Source of the DNA: an uncultured Methanobrevibacter sp.
Lineage (GTDB): Archaea > Methanobacteriota > Methanobacteria > Methanobacteriales > Methanobacteriaceae
DNA: 52,151 bases
Reading direction: 5' to 3'
NCBI GenBank assembly: GCA_902785855.1
Contig: CADAAJ010000013.1
Span: forward strand, 1 to 52,151
In this document: one piece after another, positions 44,404 through 52,151 of the stretch
Layout: every line of letters begins with the position of its first letter
Numbering within the stretch: the stretch's first letter is position 1
The notes under the pieces: model-generated
Seen by the model: the letters and a program-made list of their open reading frames with translations, nothing else
What the model was told of the DNA's origin: nothing
Databases searched by the model: none
Program-made: the position numbers and the translations under genes

Positions 44404-46071
44404 CTATTTGTGAGCGAAATAAAATATTAACTCTGAATCTGTTATTTCATCAAGTTTTGCAAAACCCACTCTTTCAAACTGAACAACATCTCCAACTTTT
44501 AAATCTTTAAGTGCACTTTCACCAAGCCCTGTTTTTATGGATGCATCATCCATAACAATTTTAACATTAACATTATCTTCAACAGGAACCCACTGAATAA
44601 TTCTTGCTTTAACATCTCTTGTATCTTCAAAAGAAGTAGAATGATATTTGATTTCATCGCCTTTAATTTCAACATTAACTGCATCCATTAATCTTGATAT
44701 ACCGTCTTCAACATCACTTGATGCCAAATATGCACTGCCTGTGAATGGTAAAATCCTATTACCTCTGTCCAAATGATCTGCATGAAGTGGTCTTTCAATA
44801 TCAACTTTACCACCATCATATCCGTCAACTTCAATTTTAACAGGATTTTCGCAGAAGAAATATCTGTTAGCTATTGGTTCTAAGAAGTTTCTGTTTAAAC
44901 CATAAATCTTCTTCCAGCTGATTGCTGAATCAGCCATTTTTACACCGATTTCAGTGATTAACTGATAAATTGTTTTAGGATCGATACCCCGTCTTGCAAT
45001 AGCTCTTAATGTTCCAAGTCTAGGGTCATCCCATCCACTATATGTTCCATTTTCAATTCCTTCCATCGCTTTAGAGGTACTGAGTGCAATATCTTCCATT
45101 TTTAAACGTCCATAATGGATAAATTCTGGCAAATCCCACCCCATATGGTCATATAGATATTTCTGTTTTTCACTGTTAGCCAAATGGTCTTTACCTCTTA
45201 AAACATGTGTCATACCCATCAGATGATCATCAACAGCAACAGAAAAATTCATCATAGGATATATACGATATTTTGTTTTTAAACGAGGATGAACTTCATC
45301 AACCAACCTCATTGCAACCCAGTCACGAATAGCAGGGTTTTTATGATTAATATCTGTTTTAACTCTAAGAACTGCTTCACCAGCATCCATTTTATCGAAT
45401 TTTTCCCACAATTCCATGTTTTCTTCAACACTATTATCTCTGCAAGGACATGGTTTGCAGTTGTCTTTAAGTTCCTTAAAAGTTGCACCGTCACAGGTAC
45501 ACATGTAAGCTGCACCTTTTTCTATTAACTGACATGCATAATCATAATAAATTTCAAATCTGTCAGACTGATATATTACTTCATCAGGATTTATTCCAAG
45601 CCATTTTAAATCCTCAGGAATCATTTCATAAGCAGGTTCAAAAACTCTTTTTGGATCTGTATCCTCAATTCTTAAAATTAATTTACCATTATGTCTTTTT
45701 ACATATTCTGCATTTGGAACAGCTGCCCTTGAATGACCAATATGTAAAGGACCGCTTGGATTAGGAGCAAAACGTAAAACAATATTTTCATGACTTCCAG
45801 GAAGTTCCTGAAGGCCTGTTTCTTTTTTCTGTTTTTTCTCCTGAACTTCAACACCATATTTTTCCATTTCACTAGCCTGCTCTTCAGATGATAAAGCATT
45901 AACCTGTGCTACAATTTTACCTGCTAAAGGACCAATTTCTTTTGCTCTGCTTCTAAGTTCCTCTTCATTGGACATAATAGAACCCATTACAGCACCAGGA
46001 TTTGCACTTCCTTTATGTTTAGCTGCATTTAACAAAGCATGTTTATAAACAATTTTTTCTAAATCATTCAT
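44404..46071 (-). CDS. gltX: Glutamyl-tRNA synthetase, archaeal type
   Basis: The 555-residue product charges tRNA-Glu and, since archaea make Gln-tRNA by amidation, probably tRNA-Gln is made through other enzymes. It has the archaeal N-terminal extension (about 1-100), the HIGH motif PLHIGHSRA near 115, a CTCDGATF ... CKPCPC cysteine cluster that may bind zinc, and the KMSKS-equivalent ALSTSKAM. The C-terminal part is an anticodon-binding beta barrel of the GlnRS-like type (RIIQWVPVEDNVNVKIVM). Leader DNA contains a short hairpin. Confidence 0.94.
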   Translation of the reverse strand: MNDLEKIVYKHALLNAAKHKGSANPGAVMGSIMSNEEELRSRAKEIGPLAGKIVAQVNALSSEEQASEMEKYGVEVQEKKQKKETGLQELPGSHENIVLRFAPNPSGPLHIGHSRAAVPNAEYVKRHNGKLILRIEDTDPKRVFEPAYEMIPEDLKWLGINPDEVIYQSDRFEIYYDYACQLIEKGAAYMCTCDGATFKELKDNCKPCPCRDNSVEENMELWEKFDKMDAGEAVLRVKTDINHKNPAIRDWVAMRLVDEVHPRLKTKYRIYPMMNFSVAVDDHLMGMTHVLRGKDHLANSEKQKYLYDHMGWDLPEFIHYGRLKMEDIALSTSKAMEGIENGTYSGWDDPRLGTLRAIARRGIDPKTIYQLITEIGVKMADSAISWKKIYGLNRNFLEPIANRYFFCENPVKIEVDGYDGGKVDIERPLHADHLDRGNRILPFTGSAYLASSDVEDGISRLMDAVNVEIKGDEIKYHSTSFEDTRDVKARIIQWVPVEDNVNVKIVMDDASIKTGLGESALKDLKVGDVVQFERVGFAKLDEITDSELIFYFAHK

Positions 46072-46111
46072 TTAATCATCACAATTTAATTTTATAAAAT
46101 AAGCAATAACG

Positions 46112-46131
46112 AAAGCAATGAAAGTTGCTTT
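46112..46131 (-). promoter_or_regulatory. Hairpin in the gltX leader
   Basis: AAAGCAA and TTGCTTT pair over a six-base loop, 41-60 bases before the gltX ATG. A TATA-like stretch lies at about 46145-46157, so the hairpin would sit at the very start of the transcript. It could be chance in AT-rich DNA. Confidence 0.25.
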
Positions 46132-46267
46132 TTTATTACAAATATATTTATAACAAATATTTAAAATAGTTATGTTTTTTAAACCAAACTACTTATTTAA
46201 AAAAGAACATAATAATAAAAAGAGTAGTTAAAAAAAGTAGAGTAAAATAAAATCTTAGGTTGATATA

Positions 46268-47269
46268 ATGAGTGATGCTATTTCACAGGCAAAACAGTAT
46301 ATTGAAGAAGAAAATTATAAAGAAGCTCTCAAAATAGCTAAAAAAAGACACGGAAGAGATGATATTGATTCATATCTATCAATTCTGGATTTATTAATTG
46401 ATAAAGATTTTTTACTTGCACTTGAAGAAAAAGGAATGTATTATCAGTATTATGATGAAACACATGATAATGGAGATTATGGTGAAAAATACTTTGATGA
46501 ATATCTAAAAAAACAGCCAAAATCCATTAATGTAATCTGTGATAAGGCAATGTGCTGTTTTAATAAAAATAAAATAACAGAAGCATTGGAATATATGGAC
46601 ACTGCCTATAAAAAATATGATGCATACAGTGAAGTCGAAAAACCTAGAATTTCTAAAAAAGAAGTTAAAATGGGTAAAATCGAACTTTTAATAAAAGACA
46701 ATCAATATAACAAAGCTCTAAAAACATTGGACAAATATGAAGAACAATACGGCAATAACTCCAAAGTTGATTTATATAAAGGCCAGATGCTTCAAAAAGA
46801 AGGGCATAACAAAGAAGCTCTTGAATATCTGGAAAAATCCCTTGATGAAGAATATACTTTAATCGGATATAATGCACAAGGTGATGCTTTTTATGAACTT
46901 AAAAGATACAAAGAAGCTTTAAAATCATATAAAACCTGTGTCAAATATGAAAAAGAAATTGATGATTTGAATTTAATAGTTAATTTTAATTATAAATCAG
47001 CATTTTGTTGTATTGAACTTGATAATGAACAGGAAGCAGTTAAATATTTAAACAAAACAATTGAAATATTAAACGAACATGGTCGCCTTCCAAAAGATCT
47101 GGAATCAATTTATCAGAAATGTTCCTTTGAAAAAGAAAGATTAATGAAAAAAGGAACTGTAAAAGACAAAGAATTCAGCCAATCCAAACTTATTACATGG
47201 AAATCATCAATAATAATTCTGATTATAATTATAATATTATATATAATATTGAAATTAAACGGTTATTAA
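46268..47269 (+). CDS. TPR-repeat protein with C-terminal membrane anchor
   Basis: The 333-residue product carries tetratricopeptide repeats: KALKTLDKYEEQYGN, EALEYLEKSLDEEYTLIGYNAQGDAFYELKRYKEALKSY and EAVKYLNKTIEIL, with more degenerate copies in the first half. One hydrophobic helix at about 312-330 (SSIIILIIIIILYIILKL) anchors it by the tail to the membrane, leaving the TPR part in the cytoplasm. AGGTTGAT lies just before the ATG. One base separates it from the aldo/keto reductase gene, so it probably scaffolds that enzyme or shares its transcript. Confidence 0.8.
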   Translation: MSDAISQAKQYIEEENYKEALKIAKKRHGRDDIDSYLSILDLLIDKDFLLALEEKGMYYQYYDETHDNGDYGEKYFDEYLKKQPKSINVICDKAMCCFNKNKITEALEYMDTAYKKYDAYSEVEKPRISKKEVKMGKIELLIKDNQYNKALKTLDKYEEQYGNNSKVDLYKGQMLQKEGHNKEALEYLEKSLDEEYTLIGYNAQGDAFYELKRYKEALKSYKTCVKYEKEIDDLNLIVNFNYKSAFCCIELDNEQEAVKYLNKTIEILNEHGRLPKDLESIYQKCSFEKERLMKKGTVKDKEFSQSKLITWKSSIIILIIIIILYIILKLNGY

Positions 47270-47270
47270 A

Positions 47271-48278
47271 ATGAGACTTGGAAAAACAAATTTAGAAGTT
47301 AATAAAAATGGATTTGGAGCATTACCAATTCAGAGAAGAAATGAAAAGGATTCTATTGAAATACTTAAAACAGCTTATGACAATGGGATAAATTTCTACG
47401 ATACAGCACGTTTTTATACAGACAGTGAAGAAAAATTAGGTAAAGCATTTAAAAATATCAGAGAAGACATATACATTGCAACAAAAACCGGAATGGAAAG
47501 TCCTGAAGAATTCTGGAAGGATTTAGAAACCTCCCTAAAAGAATTAAAAACCGATTATATTGATTTATATCAGTTTCACAACATTTCATTCTGTCCGAAA
47601 AAAGACGATGAACTTTACAAAGCAATGCTTGAAGCTAAAAATCAGGGACTTATTAATCATATTGGAATTACCACACACAAAATTACAATTGCTCATGAAG
47701 CACTTGAAAGCAGATTATATGAAACATTACAATATCCTTTTTCATATTTAAGTGGTAGTGATGAGTTGGAAATTGTTAAAAAATGTGAAAAATTAGATGT
47801 TGGATTTATTGCAATGAAAGCTATGGGCGGAGGACTTTTAAAAAATTCCAAAGCCAGTTATGCATACATAAATCAATTTGATAATGTGCTGCCAATATGG
47901 GGTATTCAAAAACTCTCTGAATTAAATGAATTTTTATCCTACAACAATAATACAAAATTAGATGAAAATTTAATGTCAACTATTGAAAATGACAAAAAAG
48001 AATTGGGAGATAATTTTTGCAGAGGTTGTGGATACTGCATGCCTTGTCCTGAAGAAATAAACATCAGTTTATGTGCAAGAATGTCTTTATGGATTAGAAG
48101 GTTTCCAACAGAACCTTATTTAACTGAAGAATATCAAAAGATGATGGATGAAACACAAAATTGCCTTGAATGTTATGCCTGTGTAGATAACTGTCCTTAT
48201 GAACTTGATATTCCAGAACTTTTAAAAGAAAACTATAAAGATTATCAAAACGTATTATCTGGAAAAGTGAAGTTATGA
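47271..48278 (+). CDS. Aldo/keto reductase with C-terminal 4Fe-4S ferredoxin-like domain
   Basis: The 335-residue product has an aldo/keto reductase TIM barrel. It starts with RLGKTNLEVNKNGFGALPIQ, then NFYDTARFYTDSEEKLGKAF (catalytic Asp and Tyr), ATKTG (Lys) and YQFHNIS (His). From about 245 it has two cysteine clusters, CRGCGYCMPCP and CLECYACVDNCP, for iron-sulfur clusters. Such ferredoxin-linked members exist in archaea and clostridia; their substrates are unknown. It ends in an ATGA overlap with the methyltransferase gene, so the two are coupled. Confidence 0.88.
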   Translation: MRLGKTNLEVNKNGFGALPIQRRNEKDSIEILKTAYDNGINFYDTARFYTDSEEKLGKAFKNIREDIYIATKTGMESPEEFWKDLETSLKELKTDYIDLYQFHNISFCPKKDDELYKAMLEAKNQGLINHIGITTHKITIAHEALESRLYETLQYPFSYLSGSDELEIVKKCEKLDVGFIAMKAMGGGLLKNSKASYAYINQFDNVLPIWGIQKLSELNEFLSYNNNTKLDENLMSTIENDKKELGDNFCRGCGYCMPCPEEINISLCARMSLWIRRFPTEPYLTEEYQKMMDETQNCLECYACVDNCPYELDIPELLKENYKDYQNVLSGKVKL

Positions 48279-49087
48279 AACAATGTATAGATAATCCAAA
48301 TGATGTTGACTGGGCTGAATTTTGGGCTGAGCGAGTTGCTAGTAAAAAAATGAAAAATTGGGACGATGCAGCTGAGGGTTTTTACAAAAGAACTAAAAAA
48401 GATGATTATAACACAGAATTATTTTCAAAATTAATATTGGATAAAAATGACCGTGTTTTAGATGTCGGCTGTGGTGAAGGATCAATTACTCTACCTATAG
48501 CAAAACAGGTAAAAAAAGTAATTGGAATTGATTCATCACCTAAAATGTTGGAATATCTTAATAAAAGAGCTTGTGAAAACAATATTGAAAATATTGAAAC
48601 TAAACTAATGCCTATTGAAGAAATTAGTTATGATGAAATTGGAGATATTGATGTTGTAATCTGTTCAAGGTCTCTTAATGGAATTGTTCCAATTAAAGAA
48701 GTATTATACGAATTGAATAAAATTGCCAATAAATATGTTTTTATAACAATTTTTGGACCTGAAAATAAAAAAATAGAAAAAGATTTTGACAGAGAGCTTA
48801 AAATAAAAACAGAAGATTTTCCAGACTACAACTATTTTTTTAATATACTATTTAATATGGGAATATATGCCAATATTGAAAGATTTGATTTGAAAAATTA
48901 CCGTAAATATGACAGTATTGAAGATGCAATGGATAACGGTAAATTCAGACTTGATTTATATAGTGATGAAGAAAAAATACTGCTTAAAGATTATTTAAAA
49001 AGAATTCTTACATTTGATGAAAAAGAGAAAAAATATTTCAATATTAAAGATAAAGCCGATTGGATTTTAATTTGGTGGAAAAAATAA
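48275..49087 (+). CDS. Class I SAM-dependent methyltransferase
   Basis: The 270-residue product has an N-terminal WAEFWAERVASKKMKNWDDAAEGFY helical region, then the SAM-binding fold: motif I VLDVGCGEGSITLP near 66-79, motif II acid GIDSS near 88, and IDVVICSRSLNGIV near 128. The C-terminal part (190-270) is rich in charged helices. The N-terminal WAEFW-type opening is shared by a group of methanogen methyltransferases of unknown acceptor. The overlap with the aldo/keto reductase suggests a joint pathway, perhaps cofactor or metabolite modification. Confidence 0.8.
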   Translation: MKQCIDNPNDVDWAEFWAERVASKKMKNWDDAAEGFYKRTKKDDYNTELFSKLILDKNDRVLDVGCGEGSITLPIAKQVKKVIGIDSSPKMLEYLNKRACENNIENIETKLMPIEEISYDEIGDIDVVICSRSLNGIVPIKEVLYELNKIANKYVFITIFGPENKKIEKDFDRELKIKTEDFPDYNYFFNILFNMGIYANIERFDLKNYRKYDSIEDAMDNGKFRLDLYSDEEKILLKDYLKRILTFDEKEKKYFNIKDKADWILIWWKK

Positions 49088-49092
49088 GAAAA

Positions 49093-49117
49093 ATAAAATC
49101 CATTAATTGGATTTTAT
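49093..49117. terminator. Bidirectional hairpin between convergent methyltransferase and cupin genes
   Basis: ATAAAATCCA and TGGATTTTAT form a perfect 10-base-pair stem with a five-base loop. The stop of the cupin gene (49103-49105, minus strand) lies in the loop, and the methyltransferase stop lies six bases upstream. Confidence 0.6.
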
Positions 49118-49432
49118 CATAGTTAATATCATTTTATATGGTGAATTAACAGCCTGAAGTGCATGTGGTTCATTTGCAGGCATGATAATAATTTCACCTT
49201 TTTTGACAGTATTTTTAACACCTGAAATTGTAATTTCTGCTTCACCATCAATAATCTGAACCATCGCATCAAAAGGAGCGGAGTGTTCAGAAAGACCCTG
49301 ACCTTTATCAAATGCAAAAAATGTTACAGTTCCAAGCTCTTTTTTAATAACTTCACGACTTACAACTGTATCATCCTGATATTCAACTAACTTTTGGATA
49401 TCTAAAGCTTTAGCTTTTATATCTTCACTCAT
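49103..49432 (-). CDS. Small cupin-domain protein
   Basis: The 109-residue product is a single cupin barrel. Motif 1 covers SEHSAPFDAMVQIIDGEAEI near 50-69, and motif 2 is IIMPANEPHAL near 83-93. Of the usual ligands, H52 and H92 and possibly E50 are kept, so it may bind one metal, but the first His pair is reduced. It sits directly after hcp: its ribosome site GGGGGA lies inside the last codons of hcp and its ATG follows three bases after the stop. It may sense or handle a small reactive molecule together with Hcp. Confidence 0.82.
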   Translation of the reverse strand: MSEDIKAKALDIQKLVEYQDDTVVSREVIKKELGTVTFFAFDKGQGLSEHSAPFDAMVQIIDGEAEITISGVKNTVKKGEIIIMPANEPHALQAVNSPYKMILTMIKSN

Positions 49433-49435
49433 AAG

Positions 49436-50746
49436 TTATTCCCCCATGATTTTTTTAATATCCTCCACAGCATTTCCAGAGATTGGTGTTAAATTATAGT
49501 TTTCAACTAAAACACTTATTATATCATCGTTACACCATGCAGGAAGAATAGGTCCAATCCACATGTCAGTTTTACCAAGGTATAATAAAGCCCAAAGTAC
49601 TGCAGCTGCTTTTTGTTCCATCCAGCTTAAAACAATAGTTAAAGGCAATTCATTTAATTCCATGTCAAATAAATCACATAAAGCTAATGCAACATCAACT
49701 GCAACTATTGTATCATTACACTGACCAACATCCAATAATCTTGGAATTCCTTCAATATCCCCTAAATCCAAATCATTGAATTTGTATTTACCACATGCTA
49801 AAGTTAAAATAATAGTATCTTCAGGTAAGTTTTCAACGAATTCTCTGTAGTAATCATTGTGTTTTGCTGCTTTATCACATCCACCAACAACAAAGAATCT
49901 TCTAATTTTACCTTCTTCAACTAATTTTTTGATTGCATCAGCATGTTCTACAATAGCTCCTGCACTCCAACCGGTAGTGATTGTGGTTAATTCTTCAGCT
50001 TCAAGTGAACCGAGTGATTTTGCACATTCAATAACTTCTGAAAAGTCATAATCTTTAACAGTTTTAACTCCTTCAAGTTTAGCAACATCCATTGTAAACA
50101 TTCTTTCTTTGTATGCATCAAGTGCAGGTAAAACACAGTTACTTGTACCTACAATTGCTGCATTGTATTTTTTAAATACTGTTCTTTGATCATGCCATGC
50201 TCCACCTAACTGTCCTGCAAGGTTTTCATATTTGTTTAAACCAGGATATCCGTGAGCAGGCAACATTTCAGAGTGAGTATAAACTTTAATATCAGTTCCT
50301 TCAACTTGTTTTAATAATTCTTCAAGTGCTTTCATGTCATGTCCGGTTACAATTATTGCAGGACCTTCCTGTGCTCCAACTTTAACTTCAACAGGTTGCG
50401 GTTCACCATAAGCTTCAATGTGTGCATCTTTAAGTAATCTCATTACATCAACACTTACTTTACCCGCTTCAAGTGCTAAAGCTACAAGGTCTTCAACATC
50501 AAAGTTTACATTAGTTAATGTAGTGTATAAACCTTTAGTTAAAAATGCATCAATTTCAGGATTATATTTTCCTAAAGCATTTGCATTATAGTTGTATGCA
50601 CTAATACCTTTCATAGTAAAAATTAAATTATCCTGTAATCTTGCAACAGTCGGTTTTTTACCACAAACTCCACTTATAGTACAGCCAGTACCTTTAGCGG
50701 TTTGGGAACATTGATAACAAAACATATCTAATCCATTTTCTGCCAT
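49436..50746 (-). CDS. hcp: Hybrid-cluster protein (hydroxylamine reductase), class III
   Basis: Hcp reduces hydroxylamine in vitro, and in bacteria it detoxifies nitric oxide and drives protein S-nitrosylation. The 436-residue product is the short class III form, missing the helical insert of about 110 residues found in class I. The N-terminal cubane cysteines are C10, C13, C22 and C28. The hybrid-cluster ligands lie in [39 protein letters not shown] and the C-terminal WMEQKAAA region. AGAGGT precedes the ATG by six bases. It is followed by a cupin gene and is divergent from a TrmB regulator over 119 bases. Confidence 0.95.
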   Translation of the reverse strand: MAENGLDMFCYQCSQTAKGTGCTISGVCGKKPTVARLQDNLIFTMKGISAYNYNANALGKYNPEIDAFLTKGLYTTLTNVNFDVEDLVALALEAGKVSVDVMRLLKDAHIEAYGEPQPVEVKVGAQEGPAIIVTGHDMKALEELLKQVEGTDIKVYTHSEMLPAHGYPGLNKYENLAGQLGGAWHDQRTVFKKYNAAIVGTSNCVLPALDAYKERMFTMDVAKLEGVKTVKDYDFSEVIECAKSLGSLEAEELTTITTGWSAGAIVEHADAIKKLVEEGKIRRFFVVGGCDKAAKHNDYYREFVENLPEDTIILTLACGKYKFNDLDLGDIEGIPRLLDVGQCNDTIVAVDVALALCDLFDMELNELPLTIVLSWMEQKAAAVLWALLYLGKTDMWIGPILPAWCNDDIISVLVENYNLTPISGNAVEDIKKIMGE

Positions 50747-50865
50747 AATAATACCTCTTTAATACTTATAATTATAACTTAATTTTACATGCTTATAAAG
50801 ATTTTGTCACTTTATAAGGGTGAAAAGTGAAAAAGTTTATATAGTTTATAGAAATAAGTATAATT
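50747..50865. promoter_or_regulatory. Divergent hcp/trmB-family promoter with two nested palindromes
   Basis: CTTATAAAG and CTTTATAAG form a perfect inverted repeat (50792-50800 and 50810-50818) with a nine-base spacer. A second inverted repeat, TCACTTT and AAAGTGA, spans 50807-50813 and 50824-50830. One half of the first repeat looks like the hcp TATA box, about 45-55 bases before its ATG. The regulator has a TATA-like stretch at about 50835-50848, which implies a leaderless message. This is a compact operator for both genes. Confidence 0.6.
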
Positions 50866-51648
50866 ATGGATGATAATATATCTACACTTAAAGGAATTGG
50901 ACTAACAATGTATGAAGCACAAGCATATGTAACACTCACTTCATTAATCTCTGCACCCGCAGTTGAAATAGCAGAAAAATCAAACATTCCTCGCAGTAAA
51001 ATATATGATGTGCTGAAGAGCTTAGGGAAAAAAAATTTCATTGAAATAGAAGATGGTCGGCCATTAACCTATAATGTAAAATCACCAGTAGAAGTTCTAA
51101 ACAGAGAAAAAGATCGTCTTGAAAATGAAATTGATGATACAATCAGTAGATTAACCAACATATATGAAAATGGAATGAGTCAGGTTCAAGCACCAATCTG
51201 GAGAATATATGGAGTTGAAAAAATCATTTCAAAAGAACTGGAAATAATTAAAAGAGCAAAAAAATCAATAAATATGAGAATAGGCTTTTTATTTGAACAA
51301 GAAGGAGAAGCACTAATAAAAGCATTTAAAAATAGACGAAACTTAAAAGTAAATATTCTGGCATCACAAACATGCTACATAAACAACAAAGAAATAAATA
51401 TTATTGAAATGTTTAAAAATCAGGGAATCAACATTCAAAAAGCAGACATTCCATTTGTTAAAGTGATGATTTCTGATTCCAAGGAGATGATGCACACATA
51501 TACCAAGTTCAGTGAAGACAAACGTAATGTAATTCCTGAAACTGCAATTGGAATCTGGAACAAATACGAAGATGTGGCAAGAAACTATGATGAACGATTC
51601 TTTAATCAGTTAGAAAAAATCAAAAGAAAACAAAAAAAACTTAAATAG
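50866..51648 (+). CDS. TrmB-family transcriptional regulator
   Basis: The 260-residue product has a TrmB-type winged helix at residues 8-75 (GLTMYEAQAYVTL, ISAPAVEIAEKSNIPRSKIYDVLKSLGKKNFIE), then a coiled coil (about 80-115) and a C-terminal effector domain. In TrmB proteins this domain binds sugars; here it lacks clear sugar-binding residues and instead has C167 in an ASQTCYINNK stretch. Divergence from hcp and the palindromes between them suggest it controls both genes in response to redox or nitrogen-oxide stress. This is inferred from position. Confidence 0.85.
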   Translation: MDDNISTLKGIGLTMYEAQAYVTLTSLISAPAVEIAEKSNIPRSKIYDVLKSLGKKNFIEIEDGRPLTYNVKSPVEVLNREKDRLENEIDDTISRLTNIYENGMSQVQAPIWRIYGVEKIISKELEIIKRAKKSINMRIGFLFEQEGEALIKAFKNRRNLKVNILASQTCYINNKEINIIEMFKNQGINIQKADIPFVKVMISDSKEMMHTYTKFSEDKRNVIPETAIGIWNKYEDVARNYDERFFNQLEKIKRKQKKLK

Positions 51649-51803
51649 AATTTATGATTAAATTAAATAGTTTTTCAACATTAACAAAACATCTATGCAA
51701 AAAAAACACTCATACAAACTGTAGTATCCGCAAAATCCAACATTAATTTAAATTATAGTTACTAACCAAACTATTATTATAGATGACTGACAAATAATAA
51801 ATT
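51649..51803. other. Gap before the transposase; possible left end of the insertion
   Basis: This 155-base stretch is AT-rich, without a clear gene or strong palindrome. The left inverted repeat of the element should lie here, probably within the last 30-80 bases before the start codon, but I cannot fix it without the right end. Confidence 0.3.
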
Positions 51804-52151
51804 ATGTCAGGGAAATCTAAAATTAATGTTTTTAATAAAATGACAAAAACTGCATTAGATGAAGAAATAAGTGCTTATGTTGCCTATCATAGGTACTATC
51901 AGAGGTTAATTGCAGTTAAAATAGTTAGTGAAGGAAATACAATTGCGGATGCTGCAAATATATTGGGAAAATCCTATCAAACAGTCCATAGATGGATAAA
52001 AACTTGTGAATCTGAAGGATTAGAAGGATTAAAACCATCATTTGGTGGCGGAAGGCCATCAAAATTAACTTATGATCAATTGATTGAATTAGATAAAATC
52101 ATTGAAGAAACACCAAATATGTCAATGAAAGATGTACATCTTCTTGTTAAT
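51804..52151 (+). mobile_element. IS630-like transposase, N-terminal part (runs off the window)
   Basis: The frame is open from ATG 51804 to the window end (116 residues). It has a helix-turn-helix typical of IS630/Tc1-mariner-type transposases: the ANILGKSYQTVHRWIKTCESEG segment, then LEGLKPSFGGGRPSKLT, the classic GGRP linker, and a DQLIELDKIIEETP helix. The DDE catalytic part lies beyond the window. Its length to this point matches the family N-terminal region. Whether the element is intact cannot be judged. Confidence 0.72.

Overview
The window looks like a stretch of chromosome from a Methanobrevibacter-type methanogen (order Methanobacteriales). It is very AT-rich and has AT-rich archaeal promoters. 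The gene content is archaeal: SRP19, S8e, archaeal-type PheS and GltX, a short PurA, DapL, TrmB-type regulation, and a DHH phosphoesterase of the archaeal RecJ kind. Three features point to this order more closely: the small fragment of a split family B DNA polymerase, a DUF2121/connectase-like protein, and long adhesin-like surface proteins built from parallel beta-helix and DUF11 repeats. I cannot name the species from sequence alone.

Layout. 1-143 is a possible decayed transposon end. 295-3615 (+) carries hemD, srp19, a RecJ-like DHH phosphoesterase and an HTH regulator. 3626-9641 holds a DEAD-box helicase divergent from a Cas4-like nuclease and a broken SNase-like gene, then a leftward series: an unknown protein, RDD membrane protein, hypE, rps8e and three small, mostly acidic proteins. 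9831-13580 is the polB2 / HAD phosphatase / exonuclease III / pheS block. 13683-14732 is a thioredoxin-CcdA redox pair. 14815-25383 (-) is one enormous adhesin-like gene broken by two frameshifts and one in-frame stop. 25700-31454 has an Spl-like radical SAM protein, a CitG-like protein, hemB, aroC, an MBL hydrolase and the connectase-like gene. 31715-35513 has an ADP-forming acyl-CoA synthetase, a DUF447 protein and an orphan ABC solute-binding protein. 35667-37850 is a second, intact adhesin-like gene, followed by purA. 39062-42186 is a dapL-led operon with DUF6882- and DUF6891-like genes and an unknown gene. 42476-46071 has an anchored disordered protein, a small unknown protein and gltX. 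46268-49087 is an operon of a TPR protein, a ferredoxin-like aldo/keto reductase and a methyltransferase. 49103-51648 is a hybrid-cluster protein/cupin operon divergent from a TrmB-family regulator, with nested palindromes between them. The right edge cuts into an IS630-like transposase.

How the genes fit together. Most are housekeeping: heme/F430-type tetrapyrrole precursors (hemB, hemD), aromatic and lysine biosynthesis, tRNA charging, DNA replication and repair, and hydrogenase maturation (hypE). Around them sit host-interface genes (the adhesin-like proteins) and a stress module (Hcp, cupin, TrmB). The strongest leads are the Hcp/TrmB palindromes, the connectase homologue with Ser in place of the nucleophilic Thr, the broken giant adhesin with an out-of-frame tandem duplication, and hairpins that overlap stop codons at several gene ends. 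I found no rRNA, tRNA or CRISPR array.
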